Assembly: GCF_010500615.1 (NCBI RefSeq)
Contig: NZ_JAAGNX010000001.1
Coordinates: 496,001-560,000, forward strand
From: Oceanipulchritudo coccoides
GTDB lineage: Bacteria > Verrucomicrobiota > Verrucomicrobiia > Opitutales > Oceanipulchritudinaceae
Reading direction: 5' to 3'
DNA: 64,000 bases
Every line of letters begins with the position of its first letter. The stretch's first letter is position 1. Of this stretch, positions 44,940 through 54,757 are shown in pieces. The notes under the pieces were generated by a model. The model had not been told where the DNA came from, made no database searches, and saw only the letters and a list, made by a program, of their open reading frames with translations. The position numbers were made by a program, and so were the translations under genes.

Positions 44940-46301
44940 TTACAGCTTGAACCTGTATTTTTCCAATTCGGCTTTTTGGATTTCCGATGCTTTCTTGATG
45001 TAGGCCTCTGCCTCCAATCCACTGACTTCCTCGATGACTTCCTTGATCAGTTCCTTGCCGGAGGACTTCTTTTTAGCCGTTGCCAATTTTGCCTGCAAGG
45101 CGTCAAAGAAGGTGTCCGTGTAGCGCCGGTAGGCGTCCAGAAGGATAAAACGGGCCCCCTGAGGGTTGTCGAAATTCACATTGACGCCATCCTGATGTTT
45201 CGGGTCATAGGGAACCGAACGATCTTCATCCTCATTCCAGTTGAGGAGGTCGAGCCCGTATCCGAGCATATTCCTGTTTACGGGGACCTTTCTCAACATT
45301 TCCCATTGATAGATTTCATCGACTCCCTGAACCTTGATGATCGCGACGTCGAAGAGAAAACGCATGATCACGGGCTCAAACCAGTCGGTGTCGACCACTG
45401 GAAACCGCACCAACTTCACCTGCCGCCGGAATCGCGGCATGAAGACGGTCTCGGCCCGGAACCGCTGGTTACGCCGCCATGCCCAACTGAACGGATCGTA
45501 GATGTGGGTGAGGTTTTCGAGAAATTTTTCCTTGAGCTCCTGAACTTGTTCCTGCGCGGGCTGTTTTGAACTGATAAAGATGGGATAGGTCAGTCTGACG
45601 TGCTCAAAGTCGCCCGGAAGAACGTGTTGGGTCAGTCCACGGTTGATGAAGTGGTATCCCTTGTTTGTCTCCAGGTTGAGGCCTTGTTCCTTGAGAATAT
45701 CGATGTATTGACGCCACCCGTCCTTGTGCGGTATCGAAAAGTCAACCTTCCAACTGGTCGTCACGCGACGTTCCCATCTGCCGGACTCCTCGTTGTAGCG
45801 GATATCCCTTCCGTATTTTGATTTGGGCCGCCTCTTGGTGCGTTCGAGACGATCCAGATCCCATACGACGAGTGCATCAATCCGGAAAAACGGATCGTCA
45901 ATAAGCCTTCGCAAAATCTGTCTCTCGATATTCAGAAAGCGATCCCGGTAAATGCCGATTGTCCCAATTCCGAAGGCCTGCGCGAGCGTGTTCAGTTCCT
46001 GGACAAACTCCGTTCCGAATTTGGCCTGAACCAGCATATAGGAATATTCTTCCTTCAAGATTCTGCGATGGTATCCCAGAAGGATATCATTAAATTCCTC
46101 GCGGAATCCATCTACGACCGGATTGCTTTCGTGGTATGGCTTACCGGTAAATCCATCCACGACATCAATAATCCCGGAATACACGACAAAGGGTTGCAGC
46201 TCGATGATGTTTGGATCAATCGCGGATGAATCCTTCCCTGAAGCACTGATGGGTAGGATTACCGCCATTCCAATGAGGAACTGGTGATAAAAAGATCGCA
46301 T
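44940..46301 (-). CDS. Secreted protein of unknown function
   Basis: A 453-residue protein that I do not recognise. It has a signal peptide (MRSFYHQFLIGMAVILPISA, then SG). The mature N-terminus reads IIELQPFVVYSGIIDVVDGF, reminiscent of the start of Verrucomicrobia TonB-dependent receptor-type proteins (ELSPFVV), but no barrel follows. The remainder is charged with many Arg, Lys and Trp, no membrane helix, and a Lys-rich helical C-terminus (KKKSSGKELIKEVIEEVSGL). It lies 13 bases after the two-headed sulfatase's stop side, in the same orientation (downstream of it), so it could be the distal gene of that transcript. Confidence 0.65.
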   Translation of the reverse strand: MRSFYHQFLIGMAVILPISASGKDSSAIDPNIIELQPFVVYSGIIDVVDGFTGKPYHESNPVVDGFREEFNDILLGYHRRILKEEYSYMLVQAKFGTEFVQELNTLAQAFGIGTIGIYRDRFLNIERQILRRLIDDPFFRIDALVVWDLDRLERTKRRPKSKYGRDIRYNEESGRWERRVTTSWKVDFSIPHKDGWRQYIDILKEQGLNLETNKGYHFINRGLTQHVLPGDFEHVRLTYPIFISSKQPAQEQVQELKEKFLENLTHIYDPFSWAWRRNQRFRAETVFMPRFRRQVKLVRFPVVDTDWFEPVIMRFLFDVAIIKVQGVDEIYQWEMLRKVPVNRNMLGYGLDLLNWNEDEDRSVPYDPKHQDGVNVNFDNPQGARFILLDAYRRYTDTFFDALQAKLATAKKKSSGKELIKEVIEEVSGLEAEAYIKKASEIQKAELEKYRFKL

Positions 46302-46314
46302 GGTGGTTTACCTG

Positions 46315-49221
46315 TCAGGATCCTTTGTGCTGGATGGAGTCGAGAATTGCCATCATTTCAGCAACCTTCTCCGGATACTTGCCGGCCAGGTTGTCTCGCT
46401 GGCCAATGTCCTGATTTAAATTGTACAACTGTGGCTGTTTGGAATTTCCGGTCTCGATATCCTTGTCATAAAAGAGCCGTGGGCCTTCGTACGGCGGGAT
46501 TAAAACCCAATCGCCCGAGCGGAGGACCATCCTGGCTCCAAAGCCTTCAGCGACGAGCTGATCGCGTCCCGAGCGGGTTGCTCCGAGAAGAGCTGCCGTC
46601 ATGTCCACGCTGTCTGCCATTTCCGCCTCGGGGATGCAGACCCCGGCAATTTTGGCGAAGCTGGCGAGGAAGTCGGCGTGACTTAACAGTGCGTCGCTGA
46701 CACCCGGGGTGGCCCGACCGGGTGCGCGCAAGATCATCGGGACACGTGAACCGCCATCAAACTGGCTGTATTTTCCGCCGCGAAGCGGCCCGGCCGGCTT
46801 GTGATTGCCGATTCGTTCGGGGGATTCATCAAGATACCCGTCATCAAGGATGGGTCCATTATCGCTGGAAAAGACAACAATGGTATCTTCGTCGATTCCT
46901 TCCTTTTTGAGATGGTCCATGAACTCACCCACGCACCAATCAAGCTCGACAATGACGTCCCCCCGTGGGCCGTGGTCCGTGGCTCCGGCGAAGCGCGGGC
47001 TTGGCAGACGCGGTACATGTGGCTGGTGCAATGCGTAGTAGAGGAAAAACGGCTCATCCTTGTTTTCTGAAATGAAGGCTTTCGCTTTATTGAGAAAGTT
47101 CTCGGCCATGGTTTCATCATCCCATTCGGCATTTTTGCCGCCTTTAGAGAATCCGATGCGTCCCACGCCATCGACGATGGTATCCCAGTGTTGCGTGTCG
47201 CTGTGTGTCATTCTCAGGAGCTCCGGATGCTCCTTTCCTGTGGGGATTTCCGGGAAGGGATTGTCTCCACCATACACAACTGTGATCGGGTCATCGGGAT
47301 CCAGATTCTCCACGCGGCGGCCATCCACATAAACGCAGGGAACGCGGTCATTGGTGGCGGCCATGATATAGGAGTGGTCAAAACCGACATCCAAAGGGGT
47401 GGGGCGGATCTCGCCGTTCCAGTCAACCTTCCCGTTTCCAAGACCAATGTGCCATTTGCCGACAACGCCGGTCGTGTATCCGGCTTCCTTCAAGGTGGAT
47501 GGGACGGTTCGCTCATCCTCCCCGATAATCATCCCGGCATTCCCTGAAAGGATTTTGGCATCCTTGTTGCGCCACGGATAGGAACCAGTGAGCAGGCTGT
47601 AGCGGGAAGGTGTACACGTTGCCGCAGTGGCATAGGCTGAAGTGAAGCGGATGCCCTCGGCAGCCATCTGGTCGAGATTCGGGGTGAGTATGCCCGTGGC
47701 TCCATAGCTGTTGAGGTCCCCGTATCCAAGGTCGTCCGCATAAATGATGATGAAGTTCGGCTTCTTTGCTTTTGGGGCCTTCGGGATCGGGAGCTTGGCA
47801 CCCATGCGGTTGAGCCATCCCTCCTGGGCCGCGACCATTTCTTCAAACTTTTCCGGATTACATTCTGACAAGTCGCTCGACTCGCCCAAGTCCTCAGCAA
47901 GATTGTACAACTCGCGGGTTCCGGTTTCGTAATGCTGGATCAATTTCCAGTCGCCTGACCGGATGGCCGAGCCGGGAGCCCAGGTGGATCCATGATAATG
48001 CGGGTAGTGCCAGACGAGTGTGCGGGGAGTGGATTGTGCCGGTTCTGAAATTGCCGGGGCCAGGGAAATACCGTCCAAATGCAGATCGGGGCGGGCCGGG
48101 AGATCGAGAAGATCGAGAACCGTAGGCATCAAATCCATGCTAATGGCGGCCTGACTTGAGACCGAGCCCGGTTTGGTCTTGTCTGGGGCGCGGACAATGA
48201 GAGGGACGCGAATTCCACCTTCGTAGCACCAACCCTTGCCGGAACGCAGGGGAAGGTTGGCAGTCGGGGCGAGGCCGCCTCCCTGGGTTGACAGGCCGCC
48301 GTTGTCAGAAGTGAAAACGATTACGGTCTCCTCTTCCAAGCCAAGCGCATCGAGCTCATCGAGCAAGCGCCCGACATTTTCGTCCACAGAACGGACCATG
48401 GCTGCGTATTTTGGATTCGATTGATGGAGGCGCGTTTTGGCCTTACCCTCAACCGCGAATGCGTCCGGGTCCTCAAGATCAAGAGCGTCCCGTTTGGCCT
48501 TGTAGTGGTCATCCCAGTCTTTGGCCCCTTGGATGGGCGTGTGTACTGAGTAATAAGCCAGATACACCATGAACGGGTCGTCCTTATTTTCCCGCACGTA
48601 GGCAATGGCTTCATCGGTGAGGCGGTCGGTCAGGTATTCAGCCTCCGGCCCGTCATCAAGTCGGGGATTTTTATAGGGACTGTAATAGCCGCCGGGAGGG
48701 GAGCCTTTGCTGAAGCCACCTTTATTGACATCAAAGCCTTGGTTTTCCGGCCAGAATTCCGGGGTTTCCCCGAGGTGCCATTTACCGAAGTAACCGGTGG
48801 AGTAACCATGCTCCTTGAGCACCTCAGCGAGGGTGACCTCCTCCAGGGGAAGATTATCCCGGTCCTCAGGTGTCTGGAGCAGGGGATTTTTTTGTTCATA
48901 TCCGCGAATCCAGTCAGTGATATCGACCCGGACGGGATGGCGCCCGGTCATTAGGGCGGCTCGCGTCGGCGAGCAAACCGGAGAGGCGGCATAGGCGTTA
49001 TCAAAGCGAATTCCTTCCAAGGCCATCGCATCCAAAGCTGGGGTGTCGTAAAAATTGCTTCCATAGCAGCCCAGGTCAGCCCATCCGAGGTCGTCCACGA
49101 CAATGACAATCAAGTTTGGCGGTTTCTTGTCATGCGTTTGGGCGTCTACCAAATGAAAGATCCCAATTAGGAGGCACGCTATTGAGAAAAGTTTTCTGCT
49201 GATTTGAGGCAATCGATTCAT
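46315..49221 (-). CDS. Two-headed sulfatase: two complete sulfatase domains in one chain
   Basis: Secreted formylglycine sulfatase of 968 residues with two full catalytic domains. The start ATG at 49221 gives MNRLPQISRKLFSIACLLIG, a signal peptide. Domain 1 covers about 34-475: metal motif IVVDDLGWADL, formylglycine site CSPTR at Cys83, TGYFGKWHLGE, FTSDNGG. Domain 2 covers about 487-968: IYADDLGYGDL, CTPSR at Cys536, TGVVGKWHIGLG, FSSDNGP. The junction is a short Lys/Pro linker (PIPKAPKAKKPN) with no second signal peptide. Both domains keep the residues needed for activity, so one protein may remove two kinds of sulfate group. The domains differ too much for recent duplication. It diverges from the hybrid regulator over 249 bases. 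Confidence 0.92.
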   Translation of the reverse strand: MNRLPQISRKLFSIACLLIGIFHLVDAQTHDKKPPNLIVIVVDDLGWADLGCYGSNFYDTPALDAMALEGIRFDNAYAASPVCSPTRAALMTGRHPVRVDITDWIRGYEQKNPLLQTPEDRDNLPLEEVTLAEVLKEHGYSTGYFGKWHLGETPEFWPENQGFDVNKGGFSKGSPPGGYYSPYKNPRLDDGPEAEYLTDRLTDEAIAYVRENKDDPFMVYLAYYSVHTPIQGAKDWDDHYKAKRDALDLEDPDAFAVEGKAKTRLHQSNPKYAAMVRSVDENVGRLLDELDALGLEEETVIVFTSDNGGLSTQGGGLAPTANLPLRSGKGWCYEGGIRVPLIVRAPDKTKPGSVSSQAAISMDLMPTVLDLLDLPARPDLHLDGISLAPAISEPAQSTPRTLVWHYPHYHGSTWAPGSAIRSGDWKLIQHYETGTRELYNLAEDLGESSDLSECNPEKFEEMVAAQEGWLNRMGAKLPIPKAPKAKKPNFIIIYADDLGYGDLNSYGATGILTPNLDQMAAEGIRFTSAYATAATCTPSRYSLLTGSYPWRNKDAKILSGNAGMIIGEDERTVPSTLKEAGYTTGVVGKWHIGLGNGKVDWNGEIRPTPLDVGFDHSYIMAATNDRVPCVYVDGRRVENLDPDDPITVVYGGDNPFPEIPTGKEHPELLRMTHSDTQHWDTIVDGVGRIGFSKGGKNAEWDDETMAENFLNKAKAFISENKDEPFFLYYALHQPHVPRLPSPRFAGATDHGPRGDVIVELDWCVGEFMDHLKKEGIDEDTIVVFSSDNGPILDDGYLDESPERIGNHKPAGPLRGGKYSQFDGGSRVPMILRAPGRATPGVSDALLSHADFLASFAKIAGVCIPEAEMADSVDMTAALLGATRSGRDQLVAEGFGARMVLRSGDWVLIPPYEGPRLFYDKDIETGNSKQPQLYNLNQDIGQRDNLAGKYPEKVAEMMAILDSIQHKGS

Positions 49222-49470
49222 GGATTGTGGGGTAGGGCTGTTTCCAGCTGGTGGCGAAGAGCTACTATATTCTAACATACAGTTGATGCGGACATCGCGA
49301 TCAATCCTAATCCAGCCATTGAGATGTTTTGCACAGGACTTTGGGACGTTTCTCCCATACAGGACCTTTTCATTGATACAAAAAGGGGGTCTGGCCCGCT
49401 TCTTTCTTCGCAGGAGCGTTATCCATGAATAATATTTGCGCTGGTCATTCCGCATCGTAGTTTGGCTTTA

Positions 49471-52400
49471 ATGAGACTTTATCCCTGTCTTCTTGTTTTC
49501 ATCCTTGGTGGTCTTTGCCTGCAATCTGAAGCATCCTTTCCGTACCAGCCTGAGCGCCCGTCGCCCCTGTCCGAGAGTTGGCGCTGGCACGCCCAGGAGG
49601 CCCTTGAGGGTCTGACGCTCCTCGGCTGTTTCGAGGGGGACGACGGCTCGGTCTGGTTTGTTTCCGACACCGGTTTGATCAATTACGACGGGGCCGAGAT
49701 TCGCCGGTATCCGGCACCAAAGGATCTTTCCCTGATGCCGTATCGTGCTGGAGTATTCACAAGGCAGGGGATTATTTACATGCTTCTTCCGGGGCAAATC
49801 GTGGAATTCAAAAATGGCAATTACCGTGATGTTTTTACCTACGAGGGTCGATACGACATGCTCTTTGGAAGTGCAGTACTGACTCAGGATGACACTGCAC
49901 TGTTCGGTACACCCGAGGGAATTGTTTCAATCAAGGATGGCGAGGCCCGAATTGTTTCACAGCGCAATCGGCGAGCTTCTTTCCTCCTCATTGATAGTCG
50001 CGGGGACCTTTGGACGAACCAGGTGAACACCGGGGTTGTCCTGCGGTATCAAGGGCTTTCCACTGATGGTCCGCTCGATGACACAACTTGGGAATCCTTT
50101 CGCATCATGCCGGATGTTGGCGCGCATTTGACGTTGGCCGAGCTTCCTGACGGGACGATTTGGTGTGCCAATGATAATCCGACAATTGGCATCTACGCGT
50201 TTGATGCAGGCTCAAACGAATGGTATCCCACACTCATTGATTCCGGGGCCGAGGAACTGGTCCACAAGCGAATCCTTGTTTCCCCGGATGGGACTTCTGT
50301 TATCTTTGGAGACAAACGGATCCTTCTCAACAAGAACGGGAAGACCGAACAACTGACCATCGAGAATTTCCGGTTCCCCCTGAGTTCACCCTTCGCAGCC
50401 ACCCTGAGTTCGGGATCAATGATCATTGGGGGCATGCGCGAGACTATCTACCTTGTCGATTGCTCCACGAACTGGTGGCAAAGTTTCAGGGGATTGAATT
50501 ATTTTTGCACGGACAAGGAAGACCGGCAATGGTTCATTACCTACGATGGTGCGGTTGTATCACGCAATACGGGGACCGACGAATGGACAATTCATGATAG
50601 TTACGAAGGTGTCATCAATACGCCATTGACGCTCATCAGCACACGGGACGGGAAGGTCTGGGCGGCTGGACGGCATGATAATGATGCGGCCATCAGTATT
50701 TTCAGCAATGGCGAGTGGACCCTCCGCGTGCACCCGGAGCTGGGAAGGCGGATCAGCCATCAATCAGTCCTTGAAACTCGTGACGGGGCTGTCCTTTTCG
50801 GCAGTGGTGATACGGATCCGGAGATGACGCCCGGACAGGGGGGCATATTGAAATACGAGGTCAATGGGGACCAGTTTACGGTCACGCACTACGCTCCGCC
50901 GAGGGTGCCCTTTCGCGTTGTCGGGATTGAGGAAGGGCCGGACGGGACCATCTGGACGGGTGGAATGCGCCTGAGCCGTCTGGATGACTTCAAGGCAATC
51001 CCGCTGGATTCCCTCGGGGAATTCGGCAACAGTTGGGTGGACGATTTCATCGTGTCCGAAACGGGCGATTTGTGGATTGCCCAGTGGGGAGTAGGCCTGC
51101 TCATCAATGAGGGCGACAACTGGTTTTACTCAGGGGAATTCAACCCGTCCCTGACTAGGGGCCTCGTTGCCTTACACGAGGATCGCTATTTTCCGGGCCA
51201 GATGTGGGCCGCTACTTCCGAGGGACTTTTCAATCTCGACACCCACAATTGGGTGAACGAACCCCTCAATGCTGACCTGAAGATTCTCCGTGAGGGAGGG
51301 ACGCTTTTCCAATCCGCCGATGGGGCTATCTGGCTCAATGCATCCAGTCGCAACTGGCATTTCAGGGATACCGGCATCATGCCGGGAAGCGAGCGCTTCG
51401 AGGCATCCTTCAAGACAACATCCTTCAAGCGCTATGATATTGTTCCTGATACCCGGATCGTTGAATTTGAGGCGAGGGTCTACGAGCCGGGCCTGAGTCA
51501 CTTCGAGTGGACGGGTAGCACGCACTGGTCACTTGCCCAGACAAATGATTTGTATTACTCCTACCGGATTGACGACGGTGAGTGGACGCCCTTTTCCAAG
51601 CGCACTGAAGTGGTTTTGGAGACTCAGTCCAATGGAGCGCACACTTTTGAGGTACGCGCCCGGACTCCCTACGGATTGATTGATCCGACTCCGGCGCGTA
51701 TTGAATTTGAGGTTATTCCTGTTCTCTGGAAACAGCCGTGGTTCATTCTAACCATGCTTCTTGTTGTGTGCGTTCTGGTCATCCTTGTTGTGATCATTGT
51801 CCGCCAGCGCATCCATCACCTCCTGGCCCTTGAAGAATACAAAATGCAGTTCTTCACCAATATTTCGCATGAGCTGCGGACGCCACTGATGGTGATTCTC
51901 GGACCACTTGAAAGCCTCTTCAAGCATGTCGACGAAAAAGGGAAAAAGCATCTTCTCATTGCACAGCGCAACGCGCGCAAACTAGTCGGTCTTCTTGACC
52001 GTCTCCTGGACTTTCGGAAGGCCGAGCTGGGCAAGATCATGTCCAATCCGCAGACCTTGGATCTTGTGGTATTTGTCCGGCAGGAAATGGATACGTTGCA
52101 ACCCCTGGCTGATCAAAAAGGGCAACAGTTGGGCTTCCACCCATCAAGCGATCACTTGTCCGTGGCATTTGATCCAAAGCACGTGGAGATTGTCCTGGAT
52201 AACCTACTGACAAACGCCATCAAATACACGCCACGTGGCGGAAAAATCGGCGTTCACCTGGATCTTGTCCGTGAGGAAGAGGGGCAGGCCACTGTGAAAA
52301 TACAGGTTGTCGACACGGGTCCTGGAATTCCGCGAAAGGAATTGGACAAGGTCTTCGATCCTTTCTACCAGATTGGTGGTGAAGATTACCAGAAGACCCA

Positions 52401-53439
52401 CAGCACGGGGATTGGCCTTGCCCATACAAAGAGCCTTATTGAAGCAATCGGTGGGCGTATTTATGCCGAGAGCCCTGTCAATCCGGCTTCTGTGGATAGT
52501 CCCGGGACGCGCTTTGTTGTTGAGTTGAAACTTGCCTTGCAGGCGGAATCGACACCGGTTTCGAAAGCGCAACCTCCGCTCGCAGACGAAGAAGACACGG
52601 ATTCGGACGAAGCGACCTATTCGACCGAGAAGAAACCGCTCATGCTCATCGTCGAGGATAATGATGACATACGTGAGTTTCTGGAAAGCGAGTTGAGCGA
52701 GACATACAATGTCATCCTTGCGCCAAACGGGAAGGAGGGCCTCGAAATTGCCCGGGAGCGTATCCCGGACCTGATTGTCTCGGATGTCCTCATGCCGATT
52801 ATGAACGGGCGCGACCTCTGCCGGAATTTGAAGGCGGATCCCCTTACTTCGCATATTCCGGTAATTCTGCTCACGGCTCAGAAATCCGAGGTCAACGAGC
52901 TGGCGGGTCTGGAAACCGGTGCTGATGATTATATCACCAAGCCGGTCAATCTGGCCCTCATGGGCAGGCGCTTGGAAAACATCCTCCTGAACCGCCGCAA
53001 GGTCCGGGAATTTATCAGTAGCCACACCCGATCCATCGCGATCAATAAGGATGAATTGCCGGTCAACAAGATTGACCAGGAGTTCATGGTCAAATTCATG
53101 GAGACGATCGAGGAAAACCTGACCAGCGAAACCTTTGATGTGGAGGGTCTCGCCAAACTGATGTTCATGAGCCGGATGACCCTGTACCGGAAGGTGAAGG
53201 CTCTCACCGGGGAGTCCCCGGGTAACATCATCCGGACCGTCCGCTTGAAGAAGGCCGCGCAGTATCTGGAGACTGGATCCTGGATGGTAAGCCAGGTCAT
53301 TGAAAAGGTTGGCTTTCTCGACATGAGCCATTTTTCAAGATCCTTCAAAAAGGAATATGGTTGTACCCCCACGCAGTATATTGAGCGCTACAGTGCAGGT
53401 TCTGTGACAACCGAGGAGAAAATAACCTCTGAGGAGTGA
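49471..53439 (+). CDS. Hybrid two-component system regulator (one-chain sensor, kinase, receiver, AraC)
   Basis: A 1322-residue HTCS-type regulator. The ATG at 49471 begins a signal peptide (MRLYPCLLVFILGGLCLQSE). A periplasmic beta-propeller-like sensor follows, with repeated segments (DGSVWFVSDTG, RGDLWTNQ, DGTIWTGG, TGDLWIAQ), then a Y_Y_Y domain. One membrane helix is at about 753-776. The kinase has H-box SHELRTPL with His800, N-box DNLLTNAIKYTP and G-box TGIGLAHTKSL. The receiver phospho-acceptor is Asp1105 in LIVSDVLMP, with TAQKS and ITKPVN. The C-terminal AraC HTH covers about 1205-1310. This regulator class is best known from Bacteroides polysaccharide loci, where the sensor binds an oligosaccharide. 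Its position between sulfatases and galactanase-like genes indicates it controls this locus. Confidence 0.94.
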   Translation: MRLYPCLLVFILGGLCLQSEASFPYQPERPSPLSESWRWHAQEALEGLTLLGCFEGDDGSVWFVSDTGLINYDGAEIRRYPAPKDLSLMPYRAGVFTRQGIIYMLLPGQIVEFKNGNYRDVFTYEGRYDMLFGSAVLTQDDTALFGTPEGIVSIKDGEARIVSQRNRRASFLLIDSRGDLWTNQVNTGVVLRYQGLSTDGPLDDTTWESFRIMPDVGAHLTLAELPDGTIWCANDNPTIGIYAFDAGSNEWYPTLIDSGAEELVHKRILVSPDGTSVIFGDKRILLNKNGKTEQLTIENFRFPLSSPFAATLSSGSMIIGGMRETIYLVDCSTNWWQSFRGLNYFCTDKEDRQWFITYDGAVVSRNTGTDEWTIHDSYEGVINTPLTLISTRDGKVWAAGRHDNDAAISIFSNGEWTLRVHPELGRRISHQSVLETRDGAVLFGSGDTDPEMTPGQGGILKYEVNGDQFTVTHYAPPRVPFRVVGIEEGPDGTIWTGGMRLSRLDDFKAIPLDSLGEFGNSWVDDFIVSETGDLWIAQWGVGLLINEGDNWFYSGEFNPSLTRGLVALHEDRYFPGQMWAATSEGLFNLDTHNWVNEPLNADLKILREGGTLFQSADGAIWLNASSRNWHFRDTGIMPGSERFEASFKTTSFKRYDIVPDTRIVEFEARVYEPGLSHFEWTGSTHWSLAQTNDLYYSYRIDDGEWTPFSKRTEVVLETQSNGAHTFEVRARTPYGLIDPTPARIEFEVIPVLWKQPWFILTMLLVVCVLVILVVIIVRQRIHHLLALEEYKMQFFTNISHELRTPLMVILGPLESLFKHVDEKGKKHLLIAQRNARKLVGLLDRLLDFRKAELGKIMSNPQTLDLVVFVRQEMDTLQPLADQKGQQLGFHPSSDHLSVAFDPKHVEIVLDNLLTNAIKYTPRGGKIGVHLDLVREEEGQATVKIQVVDTGPGIPRKELDKVFDPFYQIGGEDYQKTHSTGIGLAHTKSLIEAIGGRIYAESPVNPASVDSPGTRFVVELKLALQAESTPVSKAQPPLADEEDTDSDEATYSTEKKPLMLIVEDNDDIREFLESELSETYNVILAPNGKEGLEIARERIPDLIVSDVLMPIMNGRDLCRNLKADPLTSHIPVILLTAQKSEVNELAGLETGADDYITKPVNLALMGRRLENILLNRRKVREFISSHTRSIAINKDELPVNKIDQEFMVKFMETIEENLTSETFDVEGLAKLMFMSRMTLYRKVKALTGESPGNIIRTVRLKKAAQYLETGSWMVSQVIEKVGFLDMSHFSRSFKKEYGCTPTQYIERYSAGSVTTEEKITSEE

Positions 53440-53541
53440 ATTCCCTTACAGATCGTGCTATTGTTACCATTCTGCCATGGAATTGGGATTCCTTGACTAC
53501 CTGCATGGAAGCATTTCCGCTATTCTTGTTTTTTCAATCTA

Positions 53542-54603
53542 ATGCAATCCTCCATTGTAAAAGTTCTCCTCTTGAAAAGCCTTTGTCTGCTTTTTTCACT
53601 TGTTCCCAGCGTTGGTGCGCAGATAAACACCGGCCTGGCCTGGGACCCTTCGGCTCCCGGTTGGAATATCCACTGGAATAGTACGCCCGGTCTTTATTAC
53701 GCTGTTGAAAAGACGCATGATCTTCAGGCGTGGACGCTTCTGGAAAGCGGAATCCTGGCGGAAAGTGCTTCTCTTGAAAGGTCACTTCCTGAGGAATCCT
53801 CCTTTCCTGTCTTTTACCGGGTCCTTGAGGATGCCTTTGTCGATCCGGCCACACCGGCCGATGCCCAGCCAGTCCTGAATGTTCCGACGGGCGATGATTG
53901 GGTTCTCGAGTTCAGTGATGAATTCAACTTCCTGGATCCCTCCAAGTGGAATGTGACGGTCAGTACGAAAACGCGCAGCCCCCGATGGGACAAAGGGATC
54001 CAAAGGTGGTTCTGGAAGGAGGAGAACGTCTCCGTTGAGAACGGCGAGCTCGTCTTCAAGGTGACCAAGCCAAATAGCACAACCATGTATTGCGGATCCG
54101 TCGATTCGCGGGGAATTTATGAGCCGCTGTATGGATTCATGGAGGCGCGTATCCAGATCGCGCCCGTGGTCAACGCCATCCATACCGCGTTTTGGACGCA
54201 GGGCCAAAATATGAATAATGTGGATAACAGCGGGGCTGACGGGGCAGAAGTCGACATTGTGGAAACGCCCTGGGCGGATGAACGCGGGCAGACGGTCATT
54301 CACTGGGACGGCTATGGAGCGAACAAGAAATCAAAGACCAACCGCTGGTCAGCGCCCGGGCTCCATACTGGATATCACACTTTTTCGATGCATTGGACGG
54401 AGTCGTTCATCGATATTTTTTACGATGGCGTATTCAAGTGGCGTTATGAAGGGGTGGGGATCCCTCAGGTCCGTGAATGGCTTTGGCTATCCGTGGGAGC
54501 CAGTTTCGGGGATGGGGATTTCCAGAATGGCACTTACCCGTCCTATGCCTATGTCGATTATGTGCGGGTCTGGCGGAGTGAAACGGCCGGAACCAGCCAA
54601 TAA
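53542..54603 (+). CDS. Secreted GH16 enzyme, galactanase-like (agarase/porphyranase group)
   Basis: A 353-residue secreted GH16 hydrolase. The signal peptide ends near VPSVGA. Residues about 26-95 form a small Verrucomicrobia-type domain (LYYAVEKTHDLQAWTLLESG) found attached to secreted enzymes. The catalytic domain spans about 110-347 with AEVDIVETPW: nucleophile Glu236, Asp238 and acid/base Glu241. The catalytic motif and flanking HWDGYGANKKS differ clearly from the GEIDIME enzymes at 9-15 kb, so the substrate should differ. The GH50 and sulfatase genes downstream point to agar or porphyran, but this is inference. First structural gene after the regulator, 102 bases away. Confidence 0.85.
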   Translation: MQSSIVKVLLLKSLCLLFSLVPSVGAQINTGLAWDPSAPGWNIHWNSTPGLYYAVEKTHDLQAWTLLESGILAESASLERSLPEESSFPVFYRVLEDAFVDPATPADAQPVLNVPTGDDWVLEFSDEFNFLDPSKWNVTVSTKTRSPRWDKGIQRWFWKEENVSVENGELVFKVTKPNSTTMYCGSVDSRGIYEPLYGFMEARIQIAPVVNAIHTAFWTQGQNMNNVDNSGADGAEVDIVETPWADERGQTVIHWDGYGANKKSKTNRWSAPGLHTGYHTFSMHWTESFIDIFYDGVFKWRYEGVGIPQVREWLWLSVGASFGDGDFQNGTYPSYAYVDYVRVWRSETAGTSQ

Positions 54604-54757
54604 CATGAAGTTAGGGGTTTTGATCAAATTAGCACACGGGTTGGTTACATGTGTTCTAACAGTATTTCCTGATTTATTCTAAATTCTTCTCTTTTAAAGC
54701 GGACGTATTTCGCATAGTCTACTTATTCTAACCTCTAATTAAAATAAAGTTATCCCC
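54604..54757 (+). promoter_or_regulatory. AT-rich intergenic region with repeated TTCTAA motifs
   Basis: Three TTCTAA-type words occur: GTTCTAAC at 54653-54660, TATTCTAAA at 54675-54683 and TATTCTAAC at 54724-54732. A fourth TATTCTAAC occurs at 49268-49276, in the region between the two-headed sulfatase and the regulator. This region probably holds the promoter of the secreted-protein gene at 54758; the words could be sites for the hybrid regulator. Confidence 0.3.

Noticed and set aside
46315-49221. Two-headed sulfatase as an artefact of two genes joined by a sequencing error
   Set aside because: The frame is continuous, the linker is plausible and there is no second signal peptide or internal start with a ribosome-binding site; kept as a fusion, although re-sequencing would settle it.
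52204-53331. Open frame of about 375 codons on the minus strand
   Set aside because: Antisense to the kinase, receiver and AraC part of the hybrid regulator; no motif of its own.
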